A stretch of DNA of 36,984 nt from Burkholderiaceae bacterium (GTDB lineage Bacteria > Pseudomonadota > Gammaproteobacteria > Burkholderiales > Burkholderiaceae_C): positions 1 through 36,984 of the forward strand of contig JALOSD010000018.1 of assembly GCA_025458585.1 (NCBI GenBank), read 5' to 3'. Positions 16,819-24,572 of the stretch are shown here, one piece after another (positions within the stretch are counted from its first letter, which is position 1; the number at the start of each line of letters is the position of its first letter). The position numbers and the translations under genes are program-made. The notes beneath the pieces are model-generated. The model saw only the letters and a program-made list of their open reading frames with translations, made no database searches and had not been told where the DNA came from.

Positions 16819-17315
16819 CCTCGACGACCCGCCTGACCGCCGTCTATCCCGGCACGTTCGACCCGATGACGCTCGGCCACGAGGACCTGATGCGCCGCGC
16901 GAGCACGCTGTTCGAGCGCCTGATCGTTGCCGTCGCCGCGGGTCACCACAAGCGCACGATGTTCACGATCGCCGAGCGGCTCGAGATCGCCAAGGTGGCC
17001 GCGAAGCCCTACCCGAACATCGAGGTGATCCCGTTTCGAGGGCTGCTGCGCGACTTCGTCGTCGACAACGGCGGCAAGGTCGTCGTGCGCGGCTTGCGCG
17101 CCGTCAGCGACTTCGAGTACGAGTTCCAGATGGCGGGCATGAACCGGCAGCTGATGCCGCACGTCGAGACGCTGTTCCTGACGCCCAGCGACCAGTACCA
17201 GTTCGTCAGCGGCACCTTCGTGCGCGAGATTGCCACCTTGGGCGGTGATGTCTCCAAGTTCGTGTCACCCTACGTGCTCGAGCGGCTGAACGGGCGCGTC
17301 GCCGCGTCCGCATGA
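16815..17315 (+). CDS. coaD: Pantetheine-phosphate adenylyltransferase
   Basis: A 166-residue hexameric enzyme of CoA synthesis that joins ATP and 4'-phosphopantetheine to dephospho-CoA. The nucleotidyltransferase motif YPGTFDPMTLGHEDL has TLGH at residues 19-22. VVRGLRAVSDFEYEFQMAGM and VSGTFVREIATLGGDVSKFV complete the active site. The start is GTG 16815, overlapping the rsmD stop; GCAGGAG lies just upstream. It is followed 17 bp later by a ferredoxin gene. Confidence 0.97.
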   Translation: MTSTTRLTAVYPGTFDPMTLGHEDLMRRASTLFERLIVAVAAGHHKRTMFTIAERLEIAKVAAKPYPNIEVIPFRGLLRDFVVDNGGKVVVRGLRAVSDFEYEFQMAGMNRQLMPHVETLFLTPSDQYQFVSGTFVREIATLGGDVSKFVSPYVLERLNGRVAASA

Positions 17316-17331
17316 GAGCGAAGGACCACCG

Positions 17332-17595
17332 ATGGCGTTGATGATCACCGACGAGTGCATCAACTGCGACGTCTGCGAGCCCGAGTGCCCCAACCAGGCG
17401 ATCTCGATGGGCCCCGAGATCTACCAGATCGACCCCGGGCGCTGCACCGAGTGCGTCGGCCACTTCGACGAGCCGCAGTGCGTGCAGGTCTGCCCGGTGA
17501 GCTGCATCCCGCTGGACCCGCAGCACGTCGAGTCGAAGGACACCCTGTGGGCCAAGTATCGACGACTGCAGGCGCAGGCGGCGCCTGCGGCCTGA
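17332..17595 (+). CDS. 2[4Fe-4S] ferredoxin, YfhL type
   Basis: An 87-residue ferredoxin. The first cluster motif is C9-x2-C12-x2-C15-x3-C19, and the second has C38-x2-C41-x8-C50-x3-C54 with a further Cys at 58. The x8 spacing in the second motif is that of the YfhL/Alvin ferredoxin group, whose clusters have low potentials. It carries electrons in the cytosol; the partner is unknown. AAGGA precedes the ATG. It follows coaD, a neighbour often seen in betaproteobacteria. Confidence 0.94.
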   Translation: MALMITDECINCDVCEPECPNQAISMGPEIYQIDPGRCTECVGHFDEPQCVQVCPVSCIPLDPQHVESKDTLWAKYRRLQAQAAPAA

Positions 17596-17654
17596 GGTCG
17601 CGACTGGCGGCGCCGACACGCTGACGCACCGCGCCCGCGCCGCCCGGCGACGGT

Positions 17655-18281
17655 TCAGGGCGCAGCGTCGTTGCCCGCAGTCTCGGGCGGGCGTGGCGGC
17701 TTCGGCCGCGGCGGCTTCGCGTGCAGCGCCATCGTCGCGCGCTCCATGTCGCCGGCGAGCAGCAGGTCGAGGCTCGGCAGGGTGCGCGCGATGCCCTGCT
17801 CGATCGCCTCGCGGTGCTCGGGCGAGGGCTTCCTCAGCACGTAGTGCACGACCTCGGCCTTCACGCCCGGGTGCCCGATGCCCAGGCGCAGGCGCCAGAA
17901 GTCGGCGCTGCCGAGCTGGGCCACGATGTCCTTCAGCCCGTTGTGGCCCGCGTGGCCGCCGCCGAGCTTGAGCTTGACCTGGCCCGGCGGCAGGTCGAGC
18001 TCGTCGTGGGCGACGAGGATCTCGTCCGGCGCGATCTTGTAGAAGCGCGCGAGCGACGCGACCGCATGGCCCGACAGGTTCATGTAGGTCTGCGGCTCGA
18101 GCAGCCACAGCGGCCCCTCAGGCCGGTTCACGCGCGCGACGAGGCCCTGGTGCCGGCGGTCGGCCTGCAGCGACGCGCCGAGCTTGCGCGCCGCCGTGTC
18201 GATCCACCAGAAACCGGCGTTGTGGCGCGTGGCTTCGTAGTCGGGGCCGGGGTTGCCCAGGCCAACGAGGAGTCGGATCAT
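17655..18281 (-). CDS. pth: Peptidyl-tRNA hydrolase
   Basis: A 208-residue enzyme that releases tRNA from peptidyl-tRNA dropped by the ribosome. The N-terminus MIRLLVGLGNPGPDYEATRH has Asn10 and the catalytic His20; VAHDELDLPPG holds the conserved Asp near residue 93, and GGGHAGHNGLKDI follows. A basic Pro/Lys-rich tail ends the protein. The start at 18281 is preferred to one eight codons upstream, because the family begins MI(R/K)LLVGLGNPG. It follows rplY, with a terminator between, and converges on the ferredoxin gene; the 59 bp between them hold nothing clear. Confidence 0.96.
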   Translation of the reverse strand: MIRLLVGLGNPGPDYEATRHNAGFWWIDTAARKLGASLQADRRHQGLVARVNRPEGPLWLLEPQTYMNLSGHAVASLARFYKIAPDEILVAHDELDLPPGQVKLKLGGGHAGHNGLKDIVAQLGSADFWRLRLGIGHPGVKAEVVHYVLRKPSPEHREAIEQGIARTLPSLDLLLAGDMERATMALHAKPPRPKPPRPPETAGNDAAP

Positions 18282-18303
18282 GCGGACGATTATCGGAAGC
18301 GGC

Positions 18304-18330
18304 AACGAAAAGCCCCACCGAAGTGGGGCT
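18304..18330 (-). terminator. Rho-independent terminator after rplY
   Basis: On the - strand an 8-bp stem AGCCCCAC/GTGGGGCT with a TTCG tetraloop, followed by TTTCGTT. It sits between the rplY stop (18381) and the pth start (18281). Pth expression would therefore need readthrough or its own promoter. Confidence 0.8.
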
Positions 18331-18380
18331 CGCGAAGGCGGGCGGACGGGACGAGGCGGGCATGCCCCGGCGCCGCGCCG

Positions 18381-19031
18381 TCACTTCTTGTTCTGCTTCT
18401 CGTCCTTCTTGCCCTTGGCCGCCTTGCCCTTCTCGGGCTTGGCCACCACCGGCGCCGGCGCGGCTTCTTCCTCGACCTTCGGCATCGTCACGGCGGCGAT
18501 CACCGGGTTCAGCGTGCCGCGGCGCACGGCCTTGATGCCCGCGGGCAGCTTGAGGTCGCTCGCGTGCAGCGACTGGTTCTTCACGAGATTCGACAGGTCG
18601 ATCGTGATGAACTCCGGCAGCTGCGATGCGAGGCACTCGACCTCGATCTCGGTCGCGACGTGGCTGATCAGGCACTTGTCGGTCTTCACCGCCGGCGAGT
18701 TCTCCTCGCCCGTGAAGTGCAGCGGCACCTTCTTGCGCAGGCGCGTCGTCTCGTCGACGCGCTGGAAGTCCACGTGCAGCACCTGCTGCTTCCACGCGTG
18801 CATCTGGAAGTCGCGCAGCAGCACCTTCTCGACCTGGCCGGCCAGGTCCATCTCGAGGATCGACGAGTGGAACGCTTCTTTCTTCAGCGCGAAGAACAGC
18901 GCGTTGTGGTCGAGTTCGATCGTCTTCGGCTCGCCGGCACCGTAGACGATGCCCGGCACCTTGCCCGCGTTGCGCAGGCGGCGGCTCGCTCCGGTCCCCT
19001 GCAGCGCACGCTCGTAAGCGGTGAATTTCAT
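18381..19031 (-). CDS. rplY: 50S ribosomal protein L25, general stress (Ctc) form
   Basis: A 216-residue long-form L25. The N-terminal 5S-rRNA-binding domain is recognisable in RLRNAGKVPGIVYGAG and FHSSILEMDLAG; VLLRDFQMHAWKQQVLHVDFQ is conserved. The C-terminal TL5/Ctc domain follows (VPLHFTGEENSPAVK, LPEFITIDLSNL, GTLNPVIAAVTMPK), and the protein ends in a Lys-rich tail. It is about twice the length of E. coli L25, as usual in betaproteobacteria. It follows prs on the same strand across a 131-bp gap that holds the prs terminator. Confidence 0.96.
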   Translation of the reverse strand: MKFTAYERALQGTGASRRLRNAGKVPGIVYGAGEPKTIELDHNALFFALKKEAFHSSILEMDLAGQVEKVLLRDFQMHAWKQQVLHVDFQRVDETTRLRKKVPLHFTGEENSPAVKTDKCLISHVATEIEVECLASQLPEFITIDLSNLVKNQSLHASDLKLPAGIKAVRRGTLNPVIAAVTMPKVEEEAAPAPVVAKPEKGKAAKGKKDEKQNKK

Positions 19032-19130
19032 CTTTCACTCCGGTTGAAAACGGCCCCGCGACCAGGGCCCGTGACTCGCGGGCCATCGGCCCGCCGCTTC
19101 GACGGGGACCGAGACGGCCCCCATCCACGG

Positions 19131-19152
19131 AAAGGGTCGCCACGGGCGACCC
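19131..19152 (-). terminator. Hairpin after prs, probable terminator
   Basis: On the - strand GGGTCGCC, loop CGT, GGCGACCC, then TTTCCG: a perfect 8-bp stem with a short T-run, starting about 11 nt past the prs stop. A second 7-bp hairpin (GCGGGCC/GGCCCGC, 19078-19094) lies in the rplY leader. Confidence 0.65.
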
Positions 19153-19162
19153 GCTCTTCCAT

Positions 19163-20179
19163 CTAGAAGTTGCTGTTCTGCTCCGCGAACAGCGACGTCA
19201 CCGACTCACCGTCGCTGATGCGGCGGATCGTCTCGGCGAACAGGAACGCGACCGACAGCTGGCGGATCTTCTGGCACGTTTTCGCCTCTTCGCTCAGCGG
19301 CAGCGTGTTCGAGATCACGACCTCGTCGAGCGCCGAACCGCGGATGCGATCGATCGCCGGGCCCGAGAACACCGCGTGCGTGCAGTAGGCGTAGACGCTG
19401 CCGGCGCCGCGCTCCTTGAGCACCTCGGCCGCTTTCACGAGCGTGCCCGCGGTGTCGATCATGTCGTCCATGATGACGCAGTTGCGGCCCTCGATCTCGC
19501 CGATCACGTGCATCACCTCGGCGACGTTGGCCTTCGGGCGGCGCTTGTCGATGATCGCGAGGTCGCAGCCGAGTTGCTTGGCGAGCGCGCGTGCGCGAAC
19601 GACGCCGCCGACGTCTGGCGAGACGACGACGAGATCGCGGTAGTTGCGGCTCTTGAGGTCGGACAGCAGCACCGGCGACGCGTAGATGTTGTCGACCGGA
19701 ATGTCGAAGAACCCCTGGATCTGGTCGGCGTGCAGGTCCATCGTCAGCACGCGCTCGACGCCGACGACCTCGAGCATGTTGGCGACGACCTTCGCGCTGA
19801 TCGGCACGCGCGTCGAGCGTGGCCGGCGGTCCTGGCGCGCGTAGCCGAAGTAAGGGATCACGGCCGTGATGCGCCGCGCGCTCGCGCGCTTGAGCGCATC
19901 GGCCATGATGCACAGCTCCATCAGGTTCTCGTTGGTCGGCGAGCCGGTGGGCTGGATCACGAACACGTCGCGCGCGCGCACGTTCTGCTGGATCTCGACG
20001 TCGACCTCGCCGTCGGAGAAGCGCCCGACCTTGGCGTGGCCGAGCTCGACGCCGAGGTGCGACGCGATCTCGCGTGCCAGCGCCGGGTTGGCGTTGCCGG
20101 TGAACAGGACGGTGTTGAACAGCACGGTGGGCGCGTCGTCGGGGGCGATGCCGCGGAGATCGGCGCGGCCGGCGGTCAT
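19163..20179 (-). CDS. prs: Ribose-phosphate pyrophosphokinase (PRPP synthetase)
   Basis: A 338-residue class I PRPP synthetase making PRPP from ribose-5-phosphate and ATP, the substrate of HisG and of nucleotide synthesis. Family segments are VLFTGNANPALAREIA, GRFSDGEVDVEIQQNVR, FVIQPTGSPTNENLMEL, IPYFGYARQDR, MDLHADQIQGFF, and the PRPP loop IMDDMIDTAGTLVKAA. ATG 20179 is the only ATG between the tRNA gene and the conserved region; it gives about 20 extra N-terminal residues compared with E. coli (315 aa). The frame open upstream runs through the tRNA and is not coding. The lolB-ispE-tRNA-prs order is conserved. Confidence 0.96.
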   Translation of the reverse strand: MTAGRADLRGIAPDDAPTVLFNTVLFTGNANPALAREIASHLGVELGHAKVGRFSDGEVDVEIQQNVRARDVFVIQPTGSPTNENLMELCIMADALKRASARRITAVIPYFGYARQDRRPRSTRVPISAKVVANMLEVVGVERVLTMDLHADQIQGFFDIPVDNIYASPVLLSDLKSRNYRDLVVVSPDVGGVVRARALAKQLGCDLAIIDKRRPKANVAEVMHVIGEIEGRNCVIMDDMIDTAGTLVKAAEVLKERGAGSVYAYCTHAVFSGPAIDRIRGSALDEVVISNTLPLSEEAKTCQKIRQLSVAFLFAETIRRISDGESVTSLFAEQNSNF

Positions 20180-20199
20180 GCGATCAGGCGAGAAAGCTC

Positions 20200-20276
20200 T
20201 GGCAGGGGAGGAAGGACTCGAACCCTCGAATGTCGGAATCAAAATCCGATGCCTTAACCAACTTGGCGACTCCCCT
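20200..20276 (-). tRNA. tRNA-Gln(TTG)
   Basis: A 77-nt cloverleaf with encoded CCA (20200-20202). The acceptor stem AGGGGAG pairs with CTCCCCT. The D-arm region TCGCCAAGTTGGTTAAGGCA is typical of tRNA-Gln. The anticodon stem TCGGA/TCCGA encloses loop TTTTGAT with anticodon TTG (+ strand 20240-20242). The T-loop is GGTTCGA. It lies between ispE and prs, as in related genomes. Confidence 0.97.
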
Positions 20277-20319
20277 ACACCGGACTCGGCTCGCACCGTG
20301 CCCGCAAACAACTTGTGCT

Positions 20320-21207
20320 TCAGCCGGCCCAGTCCCGCAGCGGGTGTTCGGGCAGGCTGCGACACCATCGCCCCACCCACCCGGCCGACAGCGTGTCGAA
20401 CACGTTGCCGGTCACCGTCGCCGCGGGCGGGCCGATGCCGTCGATTCTCGCAAACACCGCGCTGCCCGAGCCGGTCATCCGGGCGGTGCCGAAACGTGCC
20501 CGGAGCCACGCCAGCGCCTGACCGACCTGCTCACACTGCGCCTGGGCGACCGGCTGCAGGTCGTTGCGGCCGAACGGATCACCATCCAGCAAGCGCACGG
20601 CGTCCGCGAGAAAGCCCTCAACTATAACAGGTTCGGTGTCGCGCACGAGCTCGGGGCTCGCGAAGATCGCCGGCGTCGACACGAGCGCCGGGGGCTTGAC
20701 GACCGCGAACGTCATCGGCGGCAGCGCGATCGGCGTCAGCCGCTCGCCGGTGCCCTCGACGAAGGCCGGCGTGCCGCCGACGAAGAACGCCACGTCGGCG
20801 CCGAGCCGCGGCGCGAGCGCGAGCAGGCGGCTCTTCGGCCAGCCGAGGCCCCACACTCGGTTCAGCGCGAGCAGCGTCGTCGCGGCGTCGGAACTGCCGC
20901 CGCCGAGCCCGGCGCCCCACGGCACCCGCTTGAGCACCGAGATGTCGGCGCCGTGGCTGGTGCCGCTCTCGCGCTGCAGCAACGTCGCCGCGCGAAGCGC
21001 GAGGTCGTCGGGCGGCAGCGCGGGCCCGAGGTCGTGACGGCGCAGCTGGCCGTCGTCGCGACGCTCGAAGTGCAGCGTGTCGGCCCAGTCGATCGGCACG
21101 AACACCGACTGCAGCAGGTGGTAGCCGTCGTCGCGCCGTCCGACGACGTGCAGGAACAGGTTCAGCTTCGCCGGGGCCGGCACCTCGTAGAGCGCCTTCA
21201 GCGCCAT
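20320..21207 (-). CDS. ispE: 4-diphosphocytidyl-2-C-methyl-D-erythritol kinase
   Basis: A 295-residue GHMP kinase of the non-mevalonate (MEP) isoprenoid pathway. The N-terminal motif PAPAKLNLFLHVVGRRDDGY holds the catalytic Lys (about residue 14). The ATP-binding motif PWGAGLGGGSSDAA is at about residues 96-109, LGADVAFFVGG holds the conserved Asp, and the third GHMP motif is ARMTGSGSAVF. It starts 7 bp after the lolB stop. Its product feeds IspB, encoded at 27743-28735. Confidence 0.96.
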   Translation of the reverse strand: MALKALYEVPAPAKLNLFLHVVGRRDDGYHLLQSVFVPIDWADTLHFERRDDGQLRRHDLGPALPPDDLALRAATLLQRESGTSHGADISVLKRVPWGAGLGGGSSDAATTLLALNRVWGLGWPKSRLLALAPRLGADVAFFVGGTPAFVEGTGERLTPIALPPMTFAVVKPPALVSTPAIFASPELVRDTEPVIVEGFLADAVRLLDGDPFGRNDLQPVAQAQCEQVGQALAWLRARFGTARMTGSGSAVFARIDGIGPPAATVTGNVFDTLSAGWVGRWCRSLPEHPLRDWAG

Positions 21208-21214
21208 CGCGGCC

Positions 21215-21754
21215 TCACGACGCGGCGTCGAGCTGCACGCGCAGCGTCACCGCCGGTGGCTGCGGGCGCCGCAGCAGCACGGCACCGTCGACGTGGCGGC
21301 TGAGGTCGACCGACCAGCCCAGCTGCTCGAACCCGACCGCGTTCGCCGCGCTCGCGGCGCCCGGCCACGGCCGTGCGCGCAGCCAGTCGAACAAGGCGGC
21401 GAGCGGCAGCGGCTCGCCGAGCATGCGCTGCGTCATCGCGTCGAGCGTGTCGAAGCGGTACGTGCCGTCGGCGGTCACGAGCTCGACGTCACCCGGCCGC
21501 CAGCGCGCCTGCGCCAGCGTCGTGCCGAGCGGCGTATACAGCCCGAAGGCGCCTTGCGCGGCGTCGCCGCGCAGCTCGAACAGCGCGCCCAGGCTGCGCG
21601 CCGGCTGCTGGCCGTAGGCGTCGACCTGCAGCGCGAGCCTGCCCGCGATCAGGTCCGCGGCGCCGGGGGACGGCACGCCGGTCGCGCAACCCGCGAGCAC
21701 TGCCGCCAGCGCCGCGAGCACCGCGACGCGCCGCGTGGTGGTCGCCGCACTCAC
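21215..21754 (-). CDS. lolB: Outer-membrane lipoprotein insertion protein LolB
   Basis: A 179-residue lipoprotein. A signal peptide (TTRRVAVLAALAAVLAGC) ends in lipobox LAGC, with the acylated Cys near residue 20. The mature part matches LolB, which receives lipoproteins from LolA and inserts them in the outer membrane: IAGRLALQVDAYGQQPARSL, GAFGLYTPLGTTLAQARW and PLAALFDWLRARPWPG. The GTG start at 21754 overlaps the stop of the TPR gene (GTGA). The identity is supported by position before ispE as well as by sequence. Confidence 0.92.
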   Translation of the reverse strand: MSAATTTRRVAVLAALAAVLAGCATGVPSPGAADLIAGRLALQVDAYGQQPARSLGALFELRGDAAQGAFGLYTPLGTTLAQARWRPGDVELVTADGTYRFDTLDAMTQRMLGEPLPLAALFDWLRARPWPGAASAANAVGFEQLGWSVDLSRHVDGAVLLRRPQPPAVTLRVQLDAAS

Positions 21755-23586
21755 AGGTCGCCGACGCGCAGGCGGGCGAGGGTCTCGCGCAGCACATCGT
21801 TGTCGGCGTCGCGGCGTTTGGCGTCGCGCCACACGCGGCGCGCCTCGTCGTGTTCGCCGCTGACCCACAGCACCTCGCCGAGGTGGGCGGCGATCTCGGT
21901 GTCGGGGCGCGTCGCGTAGGCCTGCCGCAGCAGCCGCAGCGCCTCGGCGCGATTGCCCAGGCGGTACTCGACCCAGCCCATGCTGTCGGTGATGAAGGGG
22001 TCGCCCGGCGCCAGCTCGAGCGCGCGCACGATCAGCGCGCGCGCTTCCTCGAGGCGCAGGTTGCGGTCGGCGAGCGAGTAGCCGAGCGCGTTGTACGCGT
22101 GGTGGTGGTCGGGCTTGAGCTCCATCACGCGCCGCAGCAGCCGCTCCATGTCGTCCATGCGGTCGATCTTCTCGGCGAGCATCGCCTGCTCGTACAGCAG
22201 GTCGGTGTCGTCGGGGAAGCGCTCGGTCGCGCCGGCGAGCACGGCGTAGGCGTCGCTCCAGCGGCGGACCTCGCGCAGCACCTGGGTCTCGGCGAGAAGC
22301 TTGGCGCGCGCGTCCTGCGCGTTGCGCTCGGGCACGCCGCGCACCATCTCGCGCGCGCCCTGCACGTCGCCGCGCCGCGCGGCGAGGATCGCGCGCCTCG
22401 TCTGCACCTGCAGCGCCTGCTCGGGGCTGTCGATGCGCTCGAGCCAGGCTTCGGCCGCCTTCAGGTCGCCACGCTGCTCGGCGGCCTGCGCGAGCAGCAG
22501 CCACGCCTGCGTCAGCGAGCCGCCGTGCGGGCCCTCGTCGTCGCTTCCGGCCGGCGCGGCAGGCGCCGCCTCGACGAGCTGCACGTAGCGTTTCAGTGCC
22601 GCTTCGGCCGCCGCCGGCTCGCGCAGCTCGAGGTGCAGCGCGCCGAGCGTGAGCCACGGCGGCGCGAGCTCGGGGCGCGCCTGCGTGACGCGCTCGAGCT
22701 GCGCGACGGCGTCGGGGTAGCGCTGCGCCTGCGCAAGCGCCTGCGCGTACGCCAGGCGCAGCATCGGGTCGGCATCCGGGGCACGCAGCGCGTCGGTGAC
22801 GACCGCCTCGGCGGCGGGCGTGTCCTCCATCATCTCGAGCGCTAGCAGCACCGGGCCCGGGGCCGCCGGCTCGGCGCGCGCGGCGGCGCGTGCGAGCTCG
22901 AGCGCGCGCTCCTTGTCGCCGGCACCGAGCCACAGCCGCGCGAGCGCGACGTGGGCGGCGACGCGCGTGTCGTCGCGTTCGAGGTACGGCCGCAGCACCG
23001 GCTCGATCGCGCCGGCGACGGCCTGCCGGTCGGGCGCGCGCTGGAACAGCCGCGGCACGGCCGCGATGACGCCCGCGCGGTCGGCGTCGGGCGTCTGCTC
23101 GAGCAGGGTGCGCAGCGGGTCCGCGGTCTCGGCCGCCCGGTTCAGCGCCAGCAGCAGCTGCAGCTCGAACCGCGCCGCGTCGACCGACGCCGGCCAGGCG
23201 CCTCGCCAGGCGCGGGTGGCGGCCAGCGCCTCGTCCCCGGCGCGCGCCTGCATCGCGATCTCGACGGCACGCCGGTACAGCGTTTCGTCGTTGGTGCGCC
23301 GAGCGGCGTCGAGGATGACCTGGTACGCCGAGCCGACCTCGCCGCCGCGCAGCTCGAGCTCGCCGATCAGCAGCTGGTAGAACAGACGTGCGTCGAGCGC
23401 CGACCGCGCGGGCGCCGCGGACTCGTCGGCAGGCGCCGTCGGTGCCGGCGCCGCGAGCGACGCGCCACCGGTCAGCGCACCCGTTGCCAGCAGCGCCGCC
23501 ACCAGCCATCGCCTCGCCGCGCTCTTTCGGCAGCGGGACTCGCGACGGCTTCGAACCCGCCGCGCTGGCGTGCCGCGACCCGGCAT
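21751..23586 (-). CDS. Secreted TPR-repeat protein
   Basis: A 611-residue protein with a basic N-terminus and signal-like hydrophobic segment (about residues 27-45, RWLVAALLATGALTGGASLA), so likely exported. The rest is many tetratricopeptide repeats; clear ones include DDTDLLYEQAMLAEKIDRMD, HHHAYNALGYSLADRNLRLE and DSMGWVEYRLGNRAEALRLL. It sits at the head of the lolB-ispE series, as in other betaproteobacteria, where it is annotated only as a TPR protein. ATG 23586 has GAGGGG upstream; a TTG further up is less likely. A role in lipoprotein or envelope assembly is inferred from the lolB coupling alone. Confidence 0.88.
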   Translation of the reverse strand: MPGRGTPARRVRSRRESRCRKSAARRWLVAALLATGALTGGASLAAPAPTAPADESAAPARSALDARLFYQLLIGELELRGGEVGSAYQVILDAARRTNDETLYRRAVEIAMQARAGDEALAATRAWRGAWPASVDAARFELQLLLALNRAAETADPLRTLLEQTPDADRAGVIAAVPRLFQRAPDRQAVAGAIEPVLRPYLERDDTRVAAHVALARLWLGAGDKERALELARAAARAEPAAPGPVLLALEMMEDTPAAEAVVTDALRAPDADPMLRLAYAQALAQAQRYPDAVAQLERVTQARPELAPPWLTLGALHLELREPAAAEAALKRYVQLVEAAPAAPAGSDDEGPHGGSLTQAWLLLAQAAEQRGDLKAAEAWLERIDSPEQALQVQTRRAILAARRGDVQGAREMVRGVPERNAQDARAKLLAETQVLREVRRWSDAYAVLAGATERFPDDTDLLYEQAMLAEKIDRMDDMERLLRRVMELKPDHHHAYNALGYSLADRNLRLEEARALIVRALELAPGDPFITDSMGWVEYRLGNRAEALRLLRQAYATRPDTEIAAHLGEVLWVSGEHDEARRVWRDAKRRDADNDVLRETLARLRVGDL

Positions 23587-23611
23587 GGCAACCCCTCGGA
23601 ACAAAAGATCA

Positions 23612-23622
23612 TTCTAGATAAT
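23612..23622. promoter_or_regulatory. Overlapping divergent -10 boxes, TPR gene / mutM
   Basis: In the 42-bp gap, TAGAAT on the - strand (23617-23612) and GATAAT on the + strand (23617-23622) share the centre of a TCTAGA palindrome. The + box ends 6 bp before the mutM ATG, so mutM mRNA would be leaderless. RNA polymerase could not use both at once, suggesting mutual exclusion. Confidence 0.4.
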
Positions 23623-23628
23623 CGGTCC

Positions 23629-24459
23629 ATGCCCGAGCTTCCCGAGGTCGAAGTCACCCGCCGCAGCGTCGCCGGGCACCTCGAGGGGGCGCGGGTGTGC
23701 GGCCTGCGCCTCGGCGCACCGCTGCGCTGGCCGCTCGGTGTCGAGCCGCAGGCGCTCGTCGGCTGCACGATCGGTGCCATCGGGCGGCGCGGCAAGTACC
23801 TGTGGCTGCCGCTGGCAGGCGGCCCCGAGCCGCGCGCGGGCCTGCTGCTGCATCTCGGGATGTCGGGCTCGCTCGCCTTCAGCGCCACGCCCGCGCCGCC
23901 CGGCAAGCACGACCACTTCGACCTCGTGACGCACCGCGGCACGCTGCGGCTGACCGACCCGCGGCGCTTCGGCGCCGTGGTGTGGGCGAGCGCGCCCGAC
24001 GCCGGCGTCGCCGGCAAGCTGCTCGCGGGCCTGGGGCGCGAGCCGTTCGACCCCGAGCTGACGGCGGCGACGCTGCACGCCGCGCTGCGGCGGCGCCGCT
24101 GCGCGATCAAGCAGGCGCTGCTCGCCGGCGACGTCGTCGTCGGCGCCGGCAACATCTACGCCTGCGAGGCCCTGTTCGAGGCCGGCATCGACCCGCGCAC
24201 GCCGTGCCAGCGGCTCGGCCCGGTGCGCTGCGAGCGCCTGCTCGCGGCGCTGCGGCGCGTGCTCGGGCGCGCGCTCGAGCTCGGCGGCTCGACGCTGCGC
24301 GACTTCCGCGACGCGCACGGCATGGCCGGCGAGTTTCAGGCCGAGGCGCGCGTCTATGGCCGTGCCGGCCAGCCCTGCCTGCGCTGCGGCGGCACCGTGC
24401 GCCGCATCGTGCAGGCGCAGCGCGCGACGTACTGGTGCCCGCGCTGCCAGCATCGCTGA
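23629..24459 (+). CDS. mutM: Formamidopyrimidine-DNA glycosylase
   Basis: A 276-residue bifunctional glycosylase/AP lyase that removes 8-oxoguanine and FapyG. It begins MPELPEVEVTRRSVAGHLEG, with catalytic Pro2 and Glu3. Other motifs are GRRGKYLWLPL with the conserved Lys, LTDPRRFGAV, GNIYACEALFEAGIDP (the H2TH region), and a C-terminal zinc finger with CLRCGG...CPRCQ cysteines. It starts a set with the dynamin-like gene and mutY, 113 bp upstream of the former. Confidence 0.97.
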   Translation: MPELPEVEVTRRSVAGHLEGARVCGLRLGAPLRWPLGVEPQALVGCTIGAIGRRGKYLWLPLAGGPEPRAGLLLHLGMSGSLAFSATPAPPGKHDHFDLVTHRGTLRLTDPRRFGAVVWASAPDAGVAGKLLAGLGREPFDPELTAATLHAALRRRRCAIKQALLAGDVVVGAGNIYACEALFEAGIDPRTPCQRLGPVRCERLLAALRRVLGRALELGGSTLRDFRDAHGMAGEFQAEARVYGRAGQPCLRCGGTVRRIVQAQRATYWCPRCQHR

Positions 24460-24572
24460 GCGCGCGGAAAAGAGTGGTCGGGTGCGCCGTGCTCCACGCG
24501 AGCGGGCGCGGGGGCTGCGCTACATTGTTTCGATCTGCGCCCGCGTCGTCCGGCGCTGCAACGCCTGCCCCG

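Noticed and set aside
19163..20509. An N-terminally extended prs reading back through the tRNA-Gln gene into ispE
   Set aside because: The extension crosses a tRNA and overlaps ispE; ATG 20179 gives the normal enzyme.
24460..24572. A longer N-terminus for the dynamin-like GTPase reading back into mutM
   Set aside because: The upstream frame overlaps mutM as antiphase sequence; the ATG at 24573 gives a normal helical start.
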